Below, in pieces: positions 1 to 11,827 of a stretch of 64,000 bases of DNA (the first letter of the stretch is position 1; every line of letters begins with the position of its first letter). A program made the position numbers and the translations under genes. A model generated the notes under the pieces. The model was not told where the DNA came from. It saw only the letters and a list, made by a program, of their open reading frames with translations, and searched no databases. The stretch spans positions 35,616,611 to 35,680,610 of the forward strand of contig NC_092576.1 in the NCBI RefSeq assembly GCF_037975245.1, in the 5' to 3' direction. This stretch comes from Apostichopus japonicus (taxonomy: Eukaryota > Echinodermata > Holothuroidea > Aspidochirotida > Stichopodidae).

Positions 1-1968
1 CGGCCTAATATCTCAGTCCATACATTGGCGCGATGGCTTGGCGCACTGTACGAGCTGATGAGCGAGACTCTCTTTTGCATCGCTGGTTCGAATCCCGGTG
101 ATGACGTCTTTTGCCGATCTTTTACAGCGGTTGCCTACATGTTAAGCTGTAAGTATTAGTTATTCGGCCTAATATCTCAGTCCATACAGTGGCGCGATGG
201 CTTGGCGCACTGTACGAGCTGATTAGCGAGACTCTCTTTTGCATCGCTGGTTCGAACCACGGTGATAACGTCTTTTGCCGATCTTTTACAGCGGGTGCCT
301 ATATGGGGAGCTGTAAGTATTAGTTAATCGGCCTAATATCTCAGTCCATACAGTGGCGCGATGGCTTGGCGCACTGTGCGAGCTGATGAGCGAGACTCTC
401 TTTTGCATCGCTGGTTCGAACCCCGGTGATGACGTCTTTTGCCGATCTTTTACAGCTGGTGCCTACATGTTAAGCTGTAAGTATTAGTTAATCGGCCTAA
501 TATCTCAGTCCATACATTGGCGCGATGGCTTGGCGCACTGTACGAGCTGATGAGCGAGACTCTCTTTTGCATCGCTGGTTCGAATCCCGGTGATGACGTC
601 TTTTGCCGATCTTTTACAGCGGGTGCCTACATGGGGAGCTGAAAGTATTAGTTATTCGGCCTAATATCTCAGTCCATACAGTGGCGCGATGGCTTGGCGC
701 ACTGTACGAGCTGATGAGCGAGACTCTCTTTTGCATCGCTGGTTCGAATCCCGGTGATGACGTCTTTTGCCGATCTTTTACAGCGGGTGCCTACATGTTA
801 AGCTGTAAGTATTAGTTATTCGGCCTAATATCTCAGTCCATACAGTGGCGCGATGGCTTGGCGCACTGTACGAGCTGATGAAAGAGACTCTCTTTTGCAT
901 CGCTGGTTCGAACTCCGGTGATGACGTCTTTTGCCGATCTTTTACAGCGGGTGCCTATATGGAGAGCTGTAAGTATTAGTTAATCGGCCTAATATCTCAG
1001 TCCATACAGTGGCGCGATGGCTTGGCGCACTGTGCGAGCTGATGAGCGAGACTCTCTTTTGCATCGCTGGTTCGAACCCCGGTGATGACGTCTTTTGCCG
1101 ATCTTTTACAGCTGGTGCCTACATGTTAAGCTGTAAGTATTAGTTAATCGGCCTAATATCTCAGTCCATACATTGGCGCGATGGCTTGGCGCACTGTACG
1201 AGCTGATGAGCGAGACTCTCTTTTGCATCGCTGGTTCGAACCCCGGTGATGACGTCTTTTGCCGATCTTTTACAGCGGTTGCCTACATGTTAAGCTGTAA
1301 GTATTAGTTATTCGGCCTAATATCTCAGTCCATACAGTGGCGCGATGGCTTGGCGCACTGTACGAGCTGATTAGCGAGACTCTCTTTTGCATCGCTGGTT
1401 CGAACCACGGTGATAACGTCTTTTGCCGATCTTTTACAGCGGGTGCCTATATGGGGAGCTGTAAGTATTAGTTAATCGGCCTAATATCTCAGTCCATACA
1501 GTGGCGCGATGGCTTGGCGCATTGTGCGAGCTGATGAGCGAGACTCTCTTTTGCATCGCTGGTTCGAACCCCGGTGATGACGTCTTTTGCCGATCTTTTA
1601 CAGCTGGTGCCTACATGTTAAGCTGTAAGTATTAGTTAATCGGCCTAATATCTCAGTCCATACATTGGCGCGATGGCTTGGCGCACTGTACGAGCTGATG
1701 AGCGAGACTCTCTTTTGCATCGCTGGTTCGAACCCCGGTGATGACGTCTTTTGCCGATCTTTTACAGCGGGTGCCTACATGTTAAGCTGTAAGTATTAGT
1801 TAATCGGCCTAATATCTCAGTCCATACAGTGGCGCGATGGCTTGGCGCACTGTACGAGCTGATGAGCGAGACTCTCTTTTGCATCGCTGGTTCGAACCCC
1901 GGTGATGACGTCTTTTGCCGATCTTTTACAGCGGTTGCCTACATGTTAAGCTGTAAGTATTAGTTATT
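1..1968 (+). repeat. Twelve monomers with a 7-monomer (1148-bp) duplication
   Basis: The rare tag GATTAGCGAG with GAACCACGGTGATAACG occurs at 221 and again at 1369, exactly 1148 bp (7 x 164) later. The preceding CATTGG monomer and the following ACTGTGCGAG/ACAGCTGGTG monomer are also repeated in order (copy starts 1 and 1149). Copies differ by a few substitutions and diverge in the fourth monomer. A GATGAAAGAG variant lies near 878. Confidence 0.85.
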
Positions 1969-3610
1969 CGGCCTAATATCTCAGTCCATACAGTGGCGCG
2001 ATGGCTTGGCGCACTGTACGAGCTGATGAGCGAGACTCTCTTTTGCATCGCTGGTTCGAACCCCGGTGATGACGTCTTTTGCCGATCTTTTTACAGCGGG
2101 TGCCTACATGTTAAGCTGTAAGTATTAGTTAATCGGCCTAATATCTCAGTCCATACAGTGGCGCGATGGCTTGGCGCACTGTAGGAGCTGATGAGCGAGA
2201 CTCTCTTTTGCATCGCTGGTGCGAACTCCGGTGATGACGTCTTTTGCCGATCTTTTACAGCGGGTGCCTACATGTTAAGCTGTAAGTATTAGTTAATCGG
2301 CCTAATATCTCAGTCCATACAGTGGCGCGATGGCTTGGCGCACTGTGCGAGCTGATGAGCGAGACTCTCTTTTGCATCGCTGGTTCGAACCCCGGTGATG
2401 ACGTCTTTTGCCGATCTTTTACAGCGGGTGCCTACATGTTAAGCTGTAAGTATTAGTTAATCGGCCTAATATCTCAGTCCATACAGTGGCGCGATGGCTT
2501 GGCGCACTGTACGAGCTGATGAGCGAGACTCTCTTTTGCATCGCTGGTTCGAACCCCGGTGATGACGTCTTTTGCCGATCTTTTACAGCGGGTGCCTACA
2601 TGTTAAGCTGTAAGTATTAGTTAATCGGCCTAATATCTCAGTCCATACAGTGGCGCGATGGCTTGGCGCACTGTACGAGCTGATGAGCGAGACTCTCTTT
2701 TGCATCGCTGGTTCGAACCCCGGTGATGACGTCTTTTGCCGATCTTTTACAGCGGGTGCCTACATGTTAAGCTGTAAGTATTAGTTATTCGGCCTAATAT
2801 CTCAGTCCATACAGTGGCGCGATGGCTTGGCGCACTGTACGAGCTGATGAGCGAGACTCTCTTTTGCATCGCTGGTTCGAACCCCGGTGATGACGTCTTT
2901 TGCCGATCTTTTTACAGCGGGTGCCTACATGTTAAGCTGTAAGTATTAGTTAATCGGCCTAATATCTCAGTCCATACAGTGGCGCGATGGCTTGGCGCAC
3001 TGTAGGAGCTGATGAGCGAGACTCTCTTTTGCATCGCTGGTGCGAACTCCGGTGATGACGTCTTTTGCCGATCTTTTACAGCGGGTGCCTACATGTTAAG
3101 CTGTAAGTATTAGTTAATCGGCCTAATATCTCAGTCCATACAGTGGCGCGATGGCTTGGCGCACTGTGCGAGCTGATGAGCGAGACTCTCTTTTGCATCG
3201 CTGGTTCGAACCCCGGTGATGACGTCTTTTGCCGATCTTTTACAGCGGGTGCCTACATGTTAAGCTGTAAGTATTAGTTAATCGGCCTAATATCTCAGTC
3301 CATACATTGGCGCGATGGCTTGGCGCACTGTACGAGCTGATGAGCGAGACTCTCTTTTGCATCGCTGGTTCGAACCCCGGTGATGACGTCTTTTGCCGAT
3401 CTTTTACAGCGGGTGCCTACATGGGGAGCTGTAAGTATTAGTTAATCGGCCTAATATCTCAGTCCATACAGTGGCGCGATGGCTTGGCGCACTGTACGAG
3501 CTGATGAGCGAGACTCTCTTTTGCATCGCTGGTTCGAACCCCGGTGATGACGTCTTTTGCCGATCTTTTACAGCGGGTGCCCACCTGGGGAGCTGTAAGT
3601 ATTAGTTAAT
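1969..3610 (+). repeat. Two 5-monomer units, period 821 bp
   Basis: Copies 1969-2789 and 2790-3610 each begin with a T5 monomer, followed by one carrying GTAGGAGCTG plus the damaged B box GGTGCGAACTCC (2181/2218 and 3002/3039), then one with ACTGTGCGAG. The last two monomers have diverged (ACATTGG and the CCCACCTGGGG tag at 3579 appear only in the second copy). This indicates a recent direct duplication followed by local change. Confidence 0.85.
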
Positions 3611-4432
3611 CGGCCTAATATCTCAGTCCATACAGTGGCGCGATGGCTTGGCGCACTGTACGAGCTGATGAGCGAGACTCTCTTTTGCATCGCTGGTTCG
3701 AACCCCGGTGATGACGTCTTTTGCCGATCTTTTACAGCGGGTGCCTACATGGGGAGCTGTAAGTATTAGTTAATCGACCTAATATCTCAGTCCATACAGT
3801 GGCGCGATGGCTTGGCGCACTGTACGAGCTGATGAGCGAGACTCTCTTTTGCATCGCTGGTTCGAACCCCGGTGATGACGTCTTTTGCCGATCTTTTTAC
3901 AGCGGGTGCCTACATGTTAAGCTGTAAGTATTAGTTAATCGGCCTAATATCTCAGTCCATACAGTGGCGCGATGGCTTGGCGCACTGTACGAGTGATGAG
4001 CGAGACTCTCTTTTGCATCGCTGGTTCGAACCCCGGTGATGACGTCTTTTGCCGATCTTTTACAGCGGGTGCCTACATGGGGAGCTGTAAGTATTAGTTA
4101 ATCGGCCTAATATCCCAGTCCATACAGTGGCGCGATGGCTTGGCGCACTGTACGAGCTGATGAGCGAGACTCTCTTTTGCATCGGTGGTTCGAACCCCGG
4201 TGATGACGTCTTTTGCCGATCTTTTTACAGCGGGTGCCTACATGGGGAGCTGTAAGTATTAGTTAATCGGCCTAATATCTCAGTCCATACAGTGGCGCGA
4301 TGGCTTGGCGCACTGTACGAGCTGATGAGCGAGACTCTCTTTTGCATCGCTGGTTCGAACCCCGGTGATGACGTCTTTTGCCCACCTTTTTACAGCTGGT
4401 GCCTACATGGGGAGCTGTAAGTATTAGTTAAT
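3611..4432 (+). repeat. Five monomers, mixed T4/T5
   Basis: Ordinary monomers. A single-base deletion occurs near 3994 (ACGAGTGATGAG instead of ACGAGCTGATGAG). The last monomer has CCCACC in place of CCGATC at 4381. No gene or other element is seen. Confidence 0.9.
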
Positions 4433-6060
4433 CGGCCTAATATCTCAGTCCATACAGTGGCGCGATGGCTTGGCGCACTGTACGAGCTGATGAGCGAGAC
4501 TCTCTTTTGCATCGCTGGTTCGAAACCCGGTGATGACGTCTTTTGCCGATCTTTTTACAGCTGGTGCCTACATGTTAAGCTGTAAATATTAGTTATTCGG
4601 CCTAATATCTCAGTCCATACAGTGGCGCGATGGCTTGGCGCACTGTAGGAGCTGATGAGCGAGACTCTCTTTTGCATCGCTGGTTCGAACCCCGGTGATG
4701 ACGTCTTTTGCCGATCTTTTTACAGCGGGTGCCTACATGTTAAGCTGTAAGTATTAGTTAATCGGCCTAATATCTCAGTCCATACAGTGGCGCGATGGCT
4801 TGGCGCACTGTGCGAGCTGATGAGCGAGACTCTCTTTTGCATCGCTGGTTCGAACCCCGGTGATGACGTCTTTTGCCGATCTTTTACAGCGGGTGCCTAC
4901 ATGTTAAGCTGTAAGTATTAGTTAATCGGCCTAATATCTCAGTCCATACATTGGCGCGATGGCTTGGCGCACTGTACGAGCTGATGAGCGAGACTCTCTT
5001 TTGCATCGCTGGTTCGAACCCCGGTGATGACGTCTTTTGCCGATCTTTTACAGCGGTTGCCTACATGTTAAGCTGTAAGTATTAGTTATTCGGCCTAATA
5101 TCTCAGTCCATACAGTGGCGCGATGGCTTGGCGCACTGTACGAGCTGATGAGCGAGACTCTCTTTTGCATCGCTGGTTCGAACCCCGGTGATGACGTCTT
5201 TTGCCGATCTTTTACAGCGGGTGCGTACATGTTAAGCTGTAAGTATTAGTTAATCGGCCTAATATCTCAGTCCATACAGTGGCGCGATGGCTTGGCGCAC
5301 TGTACGAGCTGATGAGCGAGACTCTCTTTTGCATCGCTGGTTCGAACCCCGGTGATGACGTCTTTTGCCGATCTTTTACAGCGGGTGCCTACATGTTAAG
5401 CTGTAAGTATTAGTTAATCGGCCTAATATCTCAGTCCATACAGTGGCGCGATGGCTTGGCGCACTGTACGAGCTGATGAGCGAGACTCTCTTTTGCATCG
5501 CTGGTTCGAACCCCGGTGATGACGTCTTTTGCCGATCTTTTACAGCGGGTGCCTACATGTTAAGCTGTAAGTATTAGTTAATCGGCCTAATATCTCAGTC
5601 CATACAGTGGCGCGATGGCTTGGCGCACTGTACGAGCTGATGAGCGAGACTCTCTTTTGCATCGCTGGTTCGAACTCCGGTGATGACGTCTTTTGCCGAT
5701 CTTTTAAAGCGGCTGCCTAGATGTTAAGCTGTAAGTATTAGTTATTCGGCCTAATATCTCAGTCCATACAGTGGCGCGATGGCTTGGCGCACTGTACGAG
5801 CTGATGAGCGAGACTCTCTTTTGCATCGCTGGTTCGAACCCCGGTGATGACGTCTTTTGCCGATCTTTTACAGCGGGTGCCTACATGTTAAGCTGTAAGT
5901 ATTAGTTATTCGGCCTAATATCTCAGTCCATACAGTGGCGCGATGTCTTGGCGCACTGTAGGAGCTGATGAGCGAGACTCTCTTTTGCATCGCTGGTTCG
6001 AACCCCGGTGATGACGTCTTTTGCCGATCTTTTTACAGCGGGTGCCTACATGTTAAGCTG
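4433..6060 (+). repeat. Segment copied at 11828-13950
   Basis: Monomer order and tags match the later segment. There is a GAAACCCGG/ACAGCTGGTG monomer, then GTAGGAGCTG (4645 against 12040, offset 7395), ACTGTGCGAG, an ACATTGG monomer with ACAGCGGTTG, then CTTTTAAAGC with CTAGATG (5701 against 13590) and CGATGTCTTGG (5941 against 13830, both offset 7889). The change of offset by 494 bp means three extra monomers in the later copy. Confidence 0.8.
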
Positions 6061-8044
6061 TAAGTATTAGTTAATCGGCCTAATATCTCAGTCCATACAG
6101 TGGCGCGATGGCTTGGCGCACTGTGCGAGCTGATGAGCGAGACTCTCTTTTGCATCGCTGGTTCGAACCCCGGTGATGACGTCTTTTGCCGATCTTTTAC
6201 AGCGGTTGCCTACATGTTAAGCTGTAAGTAGTAGTTATTCGGCCTAATATCTCAGTCCATACAGTGGCGCGATGGCTTGGCGCACTGTACGAGCTGATGA
6301 GCGAGACTCTCTTTTGCATCGCTGGTTCGAACCCCGGTGATGACGTCTTTTGCCGATCTTTTCCAGCGGGTGCCTACATGTTAAGCTGTAAGTATTAGTT
6401 AATCGGCCTAATATCTCAGTCCATACAGTGGCGCGATGGCTTGGCGCACTGTACGAGCTGATGAGCGAGACTCTCTTTTGCATCGCTGGTTCGAACCCCG
6501 GTGATGACGTCTTTTGCCGATCTTTTACAGCGGGTGCCTACATGTTAAGCTGTAAGTATTAGTTAATCGGCCTAATATCTCAGTCCATACAGTGGCGCGA
6601 TGGCTTGGCGCACTGTACGAGCTGATGAGCGAGACTCTCTTTTGCATCGCTGGTTCGAACCCCGGTGATGACGTCTTTTGCCGATCTTTTACAGCGGGTG
6701 CCCACATGTTAAGCTGTAAGTATTAGTTATTCGGCCTAATATCTCAGTCCATACAGTGGCGCGATGGCTTGGCGCACTGTACGAGCTGATGAGCGAGACT
6801 CTCTTTTGCATCGCTGGTTCGAACCCCGGTGATGACGTCTTTTGCCGATCTTTTACAGCGGGTGCCTACATGTTAAGCTGTAAGTATTAGTTATTCGGCC
6901 TAATATCTCAGTCCATACAGTGGCGCGATGGCTTGGCGCACTGTACGAGCTGATGAAAGAGACTCTCTTTTGCATCGCTGGTTCGAACTCCGGTGATGAC
7001 GTCTTTTGCCGATCTTTTACAGCGGGTGCCTATATGGGGAGCTGTAAGTATTAGTTAATCGGCCTAATATCTCAGTCCATACAGTGGCGCGATGGCTTGG
7101 CGCACTGTACGAGCTGATGAGCGAGACTCTCTTTTGCATCGCTGGTTCGAACCCCGGTGATGACGTCTTTTGCCGATCTTTTACAGCGGGTGCCTACATG
7201 TTAAGCTGTAAGTATTAGTTAATCGGCCTAATATCTCAGTCCATACAGTGGCGCGATGGCTTGGCGCACTGTACGAGCTGATGAGCGAGACTCTCTTTTG
7301 CATCGCTGGTTCGAACTCCGGTGATGACGTCTTTTGCCGATCTTTTACAGCGGGTGCCTACATGTTAAGCTGTAAGTATTAGTTAATCGGCCTAATATCT
7401 CAGTCCATACAGTGGCGCGATGGCTTGGCGCACTGTACGAGCTGATGAGCGAGACTCTCTTTTGCATCGCTGGTTCGAACCCCGGTGATGACGTCTTTTG
7501 CCGATCTTTTACAGCGGGTGCCTACATGGGGAGCTGTAAGTATTAGTTAATCGACCTAATATCTCAGTCCATACAGTGGCGCGATGGCTTGGCGCACTGT
7601 ACGAGCTGATGAGCGAGACTCTCTTTTGCGTCGCTGGTTCGAACCCCGGTGATGACGTCTTTTGCCGATCTTTTTACAGCGGGTGCCTACATGGGGAGAT
7701 GTAAGTATTAGTTAATCGGCCTAATATCTCAGTCCATACAGTGGCGCGATGGCTTGGCGCACTGTACGAGCTGATGAGCGAGACTCTCTTTTGCATCGCT
7801 GGTTCGAACCCCGGTGATGACGTCTTTTGCCGATCTTTTACAGCGGGTGCCTACATGGGGAGCTGTAAGTATTAGTTAATCGGCCTAATATCTCAGTCCA
7901 TACAGTGGCGCGATGGCTTGGCGCACTGTACGAGCTGATGAGCGAGACTCTCTTTTGCATCGCTGGTTCGAACCCCGGTGATGACGTCTTTTGCCGATCT
8001 TTTACAGCGGGTGCCTACATGGGGAGCTGTAAGTATTAGTTAAT
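6061..8044 (+). repeat. Ordinary monomers between two duplicated segments
   Basis: About twelve units, mostly 164 bp. The CCCACATG tag at 6701 corresponds to 14589 (offset 7888), so the copy relationship with the 14-kb region continues here. GATGAAAGAG at about 6954 repeats the variant seen at about 878. No gene is seen. Confidence 0.85.
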
Positions 8045-8864
8045 CGGCCTAATATCCCAGTCCATACAGTGGCGCGATGGCTTGGCGCACTGTACGAGCT
8101 GATGAGCGAGACTCTCTTTTGCATCGGTGGTTCGAACCCCGGTGATGACGTCTTTTGCCGATCTTTTACAGCGGGTGCCTACATGTTAAGCTGTAAGTAT
8201 AAGTTATTCGTCTTAATATCTCAGTCAATACAGTGGCGCGATGGCTTGGCGCACTGTACGAGCTGATGAGCGAGACTCTCTTTTGCATCGCTGGTTCGAA
8301 CCCCGGTGATGACGTCTTTTGCCGATCTTTTAGAGCGGGTGCCTACATGTTAAGCTGTAAGTATAAGTTATTCGGCCTAATATCTCAGTCCATACAGTGG
8401 CGCGATGGCTTGGCGCACTGTACGAGCTGATGAGCGAGACTCTCTTTTGTATCGCTGGTTCGAACCCCGGTGATGACGTCTTTTGCCGATCTTTTACAGC
8501 GGGTGCCTACATGGGGAGCTGTAAGTATTAGTTAATCGGCTTAATATCTCAGTCCATACATTGGCGCGATGGCTTGGCGCACTGTACGAGCTGATGAGCG
8601 AGACTCTCTTTTGCATCGCTGGTTCGAACCCCGGTGATGACGTCTTTTGCCGATCTTTTACAGCGGGTGCCCACATGTTAAGCTGTAAGTATTAGTTATT
8701 CGGCCTAATATCTCAGTCCATACAGTGGCGCGATGGCTTGGCGCACTGTACGAGCTGATGAGCGAGACTCTCTTTTGCATCGCTGGTTCGAACCCCGGTG
8801 ATGACGTCTTTTGCCGATCTTTTACAGCGGGTGCCCACATGTTAAGCTGTAAGTATTAGTTAAT
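8045..8864 (+). repeat. Five-monomer block, copy 1 of 4
   Basis: This block includes monomers with GTATAAGTTATTCGG tails, TTTTAGAGCGG, CGGCTTAATATC with ACATTGG, and two CCCACATG tags. The same ordered block begins at 10843 (offset 2798), 17904 (offset 9859) and 20038 (offset 11993). Copies carry private changes, such as TTCGTCTTAATA near 8207 and GCATCGGTGG near 8122 in this one. Confidence 0.88.
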
Positions 8865-9192
8865 CGGCCTAATATCTCAGTCCATACAGTGGCGCGATGG
8901 CTTGGCGCACTGTACGAGCTGATGAGCGAGACTCTCTTTTGTATCGCTGGTTCGAACCCCGGTGATGACGTCTTTTGCCGATCTTTTACAGCGGGTGCCT
9001 ACATGTTAAGCTGTAAGTATTAGTTAATCGGCCTAATATCTCAGTCCATACAATCGCGCGATGGCTTGGCGCACTGTACGAGCTGATGAGCGAGACTCTC
9101 TTTTGCATCGCTGGTTCAAATCCCGGTGATGACGTCTTTTGCCGATCTTTTACAGCGGGTGCCTACATGGGGAGCTGTAAGTATTAGTTAAT
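8865..9192 (+). repeat. Two monomers leading into the 165-bp run
   Basis: Standard 164-bp monomers. The second carries ACAATCGCGCG near 9050 and GGTTCAAATCC near 9113, which breaks the B-box CpG. Confidence 0.85.
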
Positions 9193-10842
9193 CGGCCTAA
9201 TATCTCAGTCCATACAGTGGCGCGATGGCTTGGCGCACTGTACGAGCTGATGAGCGAGACTCTCTTTTGCATCACTGGTTCGAACCCCGGTGATGACGTC
9301 TTTTGCCGATCTTTTTACAGCGGGTGCCTACATGGGGAGCTGTAAGTATTAGTTAATCGGCCTAATATCTCAGTCCATACAGTGGCGCGATGGCTTGGCG
9401 CACTGTACGAGCTGATGAGCGAGACTCTCTTTTGCATCGCTGGTTCGAACCCCGGTGATGACGTCTTTTGCCGATCTTTTTACAGCGGGTGCCTACATGG
9501 GGAGCTGTAAGTATTAGTTAATCGGCCTAATATCTCAGTCCATACAGTGGCGCGATGGCTTGGCGCACTGTACGAGCTGATGAGCGAGATTCTCTTTTCC
9601 ATCGCTGGTTCGAACCCCGGTGATGACGTCTTTTGCCGATCTTTTTACAGCGGGTGCCTACATGGGGAGCTGTAAGTATTAGTTAATCGGCCTAATATCT
9701 CAGTCCATACAGTGGCGCGATGGCTTGGCGCACTGTACGAGCTGATGAGCGAGACTCTCTTTTGCATCGCTGGTTCGAACCCCGGTGATGACGTCTTTTG
9801 CCGATCTTTTTACAGCGGGTGCCTACATGGGGAGCTGTAAGTATTAGTTAATCGGCCTAATATCTCAGTCCATACAGTGGCGCGATGGCTTGGCGCACTG
9901 TACGAGCTGATGAGCGAGACTCTCTTTTGCATCGCTGGTTCGAACCCCGGTGATGACGTCTTTTGCCGATCTTTTTACAGCGGGTGCCTACATGGGGAGC
10001 TGTTAGTATTAGTTAATCGGCCTAATATCTCAGTCCATACAGTGGCGCGATGGCTTGGCGCACTGTACGAGCTGATGAGCGAGACTCTCTTTTGCATCGC
10101 TGGTTCGAACCCCGGTGATGACGTCGTTTGCCGATCTTTTTACAGCGGGTGCCTACATGGGGAGCTGTTAGTATTAGTTAATCGGCCTAATATCTCAGTC
10201 CATACAGTGGCGCGATGGCTTGGCGCACTGTACGAGCTGATGAGCGAGACTCTCTTTTGCATCGCTGGTTCGAACCCCGGTGATGACGTCGTTTGCCGAT
10301 CTTTTTACAGCGGGTGCCTACATGGGGAGCTGTTAGTATTAGTTAATCGGCCTAATATCTCAGTCCATACAGTGGCGCGATGGCTTGGCGCACTGTACGA
10401 GCTGATGAGCGAGACTCTCTTTTGCATCGCTGGTTCGAACCCCGGTGATGACGTCTTTTGCCGATCTTTTTACAGCGGGTGCCTACATGGGGAGCTGTAA
10501 GTATTAGTTAATCGGCCTAATATCTCAGTCCATACAGTGGCGCGATGGCTTGGCGCAATGTACGAGCTGATGAGCGAGACTCTCTTTTGCATCGTTGGTT
10601 CGAACCCCGGTGATGACGTCTTTTGCCGATCTTTTTACAGCGGGTGCCTACATGGGGAGCTGTAAGTATTAGTTAATCGGCCTAATATCTCAGTCCATAC
10701 AGTGGCGCGATGGCTTGGCGCACTGTACGAGCTGATGAGCGAGACTCTCTTTTGCATCGCTGGTTCGAACCCCGGTGATGACGTCTTTTGCCGATCTTTT
10801 TACAGCGGGTGCCTACATGGGGAGCTGTAAGTATTAGTTAAT
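9193..10842 (+). repeat. Run of ten 165-bp (T5) monomers
   Basis: Start positions 9193 and 10843 are 1650 bp apart, exactly ten units of 165. All have CTTTTTAC at the candidate terminator and GGGGAG at the variable site. Three consecutive units (from 9853) have CTGTTAG instead of CTGTAAG. Because 165 is divisible by three and that change removes a TAA stop, a long open frame results. Confidence 0.92.
9877..10500 (+). other. Repeat-encoded 207-codon open frame, probably not a gene
   Basis: The frame opens at GTG (monomer position 25) and runs through almost four 165-bp units, so the protein would be a 55-residue repeat containing WLGALYELMSETLFCIAGS. It stays open only because each unit is 165 bp and TAA at position 150 became TTA; it ends where TAA returns. 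Shorter versions occur at 21870-22328, 22530-22988, 23190-23483, 26815-27108 and 27475-27768. There is no conserved start context, intron signal or recognisable domain. It is most simply a by-product of unit length. Confidence 0.15.
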
Positions 10843-11662
10843 CGGCCTAATATCTCAGTCCATACAGTGGCGCGATGGCTTGGCGCACTGTACGAGCTGA
10901 TGAGCGAGACTCTCTTTTGCATCGCTGGTTCGAACCCCGGTGATGACGTCTTTTGCCGATCTTTTAGAGCGGGTGCCTACATGTTAAGCTGTAAGTATAA
11001 GTTATTCGGCCTAATATCTCAGTCCATACAGTGGCGCGATGGCTTGGCGCACTGTACGAGCTGATGAGCGAGACTCTCTTTTGTATCGCTGGTTCGAACC
11101 CCGGTGATGACGTCTTTTGCCGATCTTTTAGAGCGGGTGCCTACATGTTAAGCTGTAAGTATAAGTTATTCGGCCTAATATCTCAATCCATACAGTGGCG
11201 CGATGGCTTGGCGCACTGTACGAGCTGATGAGCGAGACTCTCTTTTGTATCGCTGGTTCGAACCCCGGTGATGACGTCTTTTCCCGATCTTTTACAGCGG
11301 GTGCCTACATGGGGAGCTGTAAGTATTAGTTAATCGGCTTAATATCTCAGTCCATACAGTGGCGCGATGGCTTGGCGCACTGTACGAGCTGATGAGCGAG
11401 ACTCTCTTTTGCATCGCTGGTTCGAATCCCGGTGATGACGTCTTTTGCCGATCTTTTACAGCGGGTGCCCACATGGGGAGCTGTAAGTATTAGTTAATCG
11501 GCCTAATATCTCAGTCCATACATTGGCGCGATGGCTTGGCGCACTGTACGAGCTGATGAGCGAGACTCTCTTTTGCATCGCTGGTTCGAACCCCGGTGAT
11601 GACGTCTTTTGCCGATCTTTTACAGCGGGTGCCCACATGTTAAGCTGTAAGTATAAGTTATT
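10843..11662 (+). repeat. Five-monomer block, copy 2 of 4
   Basis: Same order of tags as at 8045 (offset 2798): TTTTAGAGCGG with GTATAAG twice, then CGGCTTAATATC and CCCACATG tags. The copy is shifted relative to copy 1: TTTTAGAGCGG is in its first two monomers, ACATTGG is in the last monomer rather than the fourth, and the fourth ends CCCACATGGGG. Confidence 0.85.
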
Positions 11663-11827
11663 CGGCCTAATATCTCAGTCCATACAGTGGCGCGATGGCT
11701 TGGCGCACTGTACGAGCTGATGAGCGAGACTCTCTTTTGCATCGCTGGTTCGAACCCCGGTGATGACGTCTTTTGCCGACCTTTTAACAGCTGGTGCCTA
11801 CATGGGGAGCTGTAAGTATTAGTTAAT
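11663..11827 (+). repeat. Single monomer with CTTTTAACAG terminator variant
   Basis: Carries CCGACCTTTTAACAGCTGG near 11776, so the T5 tract is replaced by TTTTAA and the length is kept at 165 bp. It is the counterpart of the monomer ending at 4432 (CCCACCTTTTTACAGCTGG). Confidence 0.8.
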
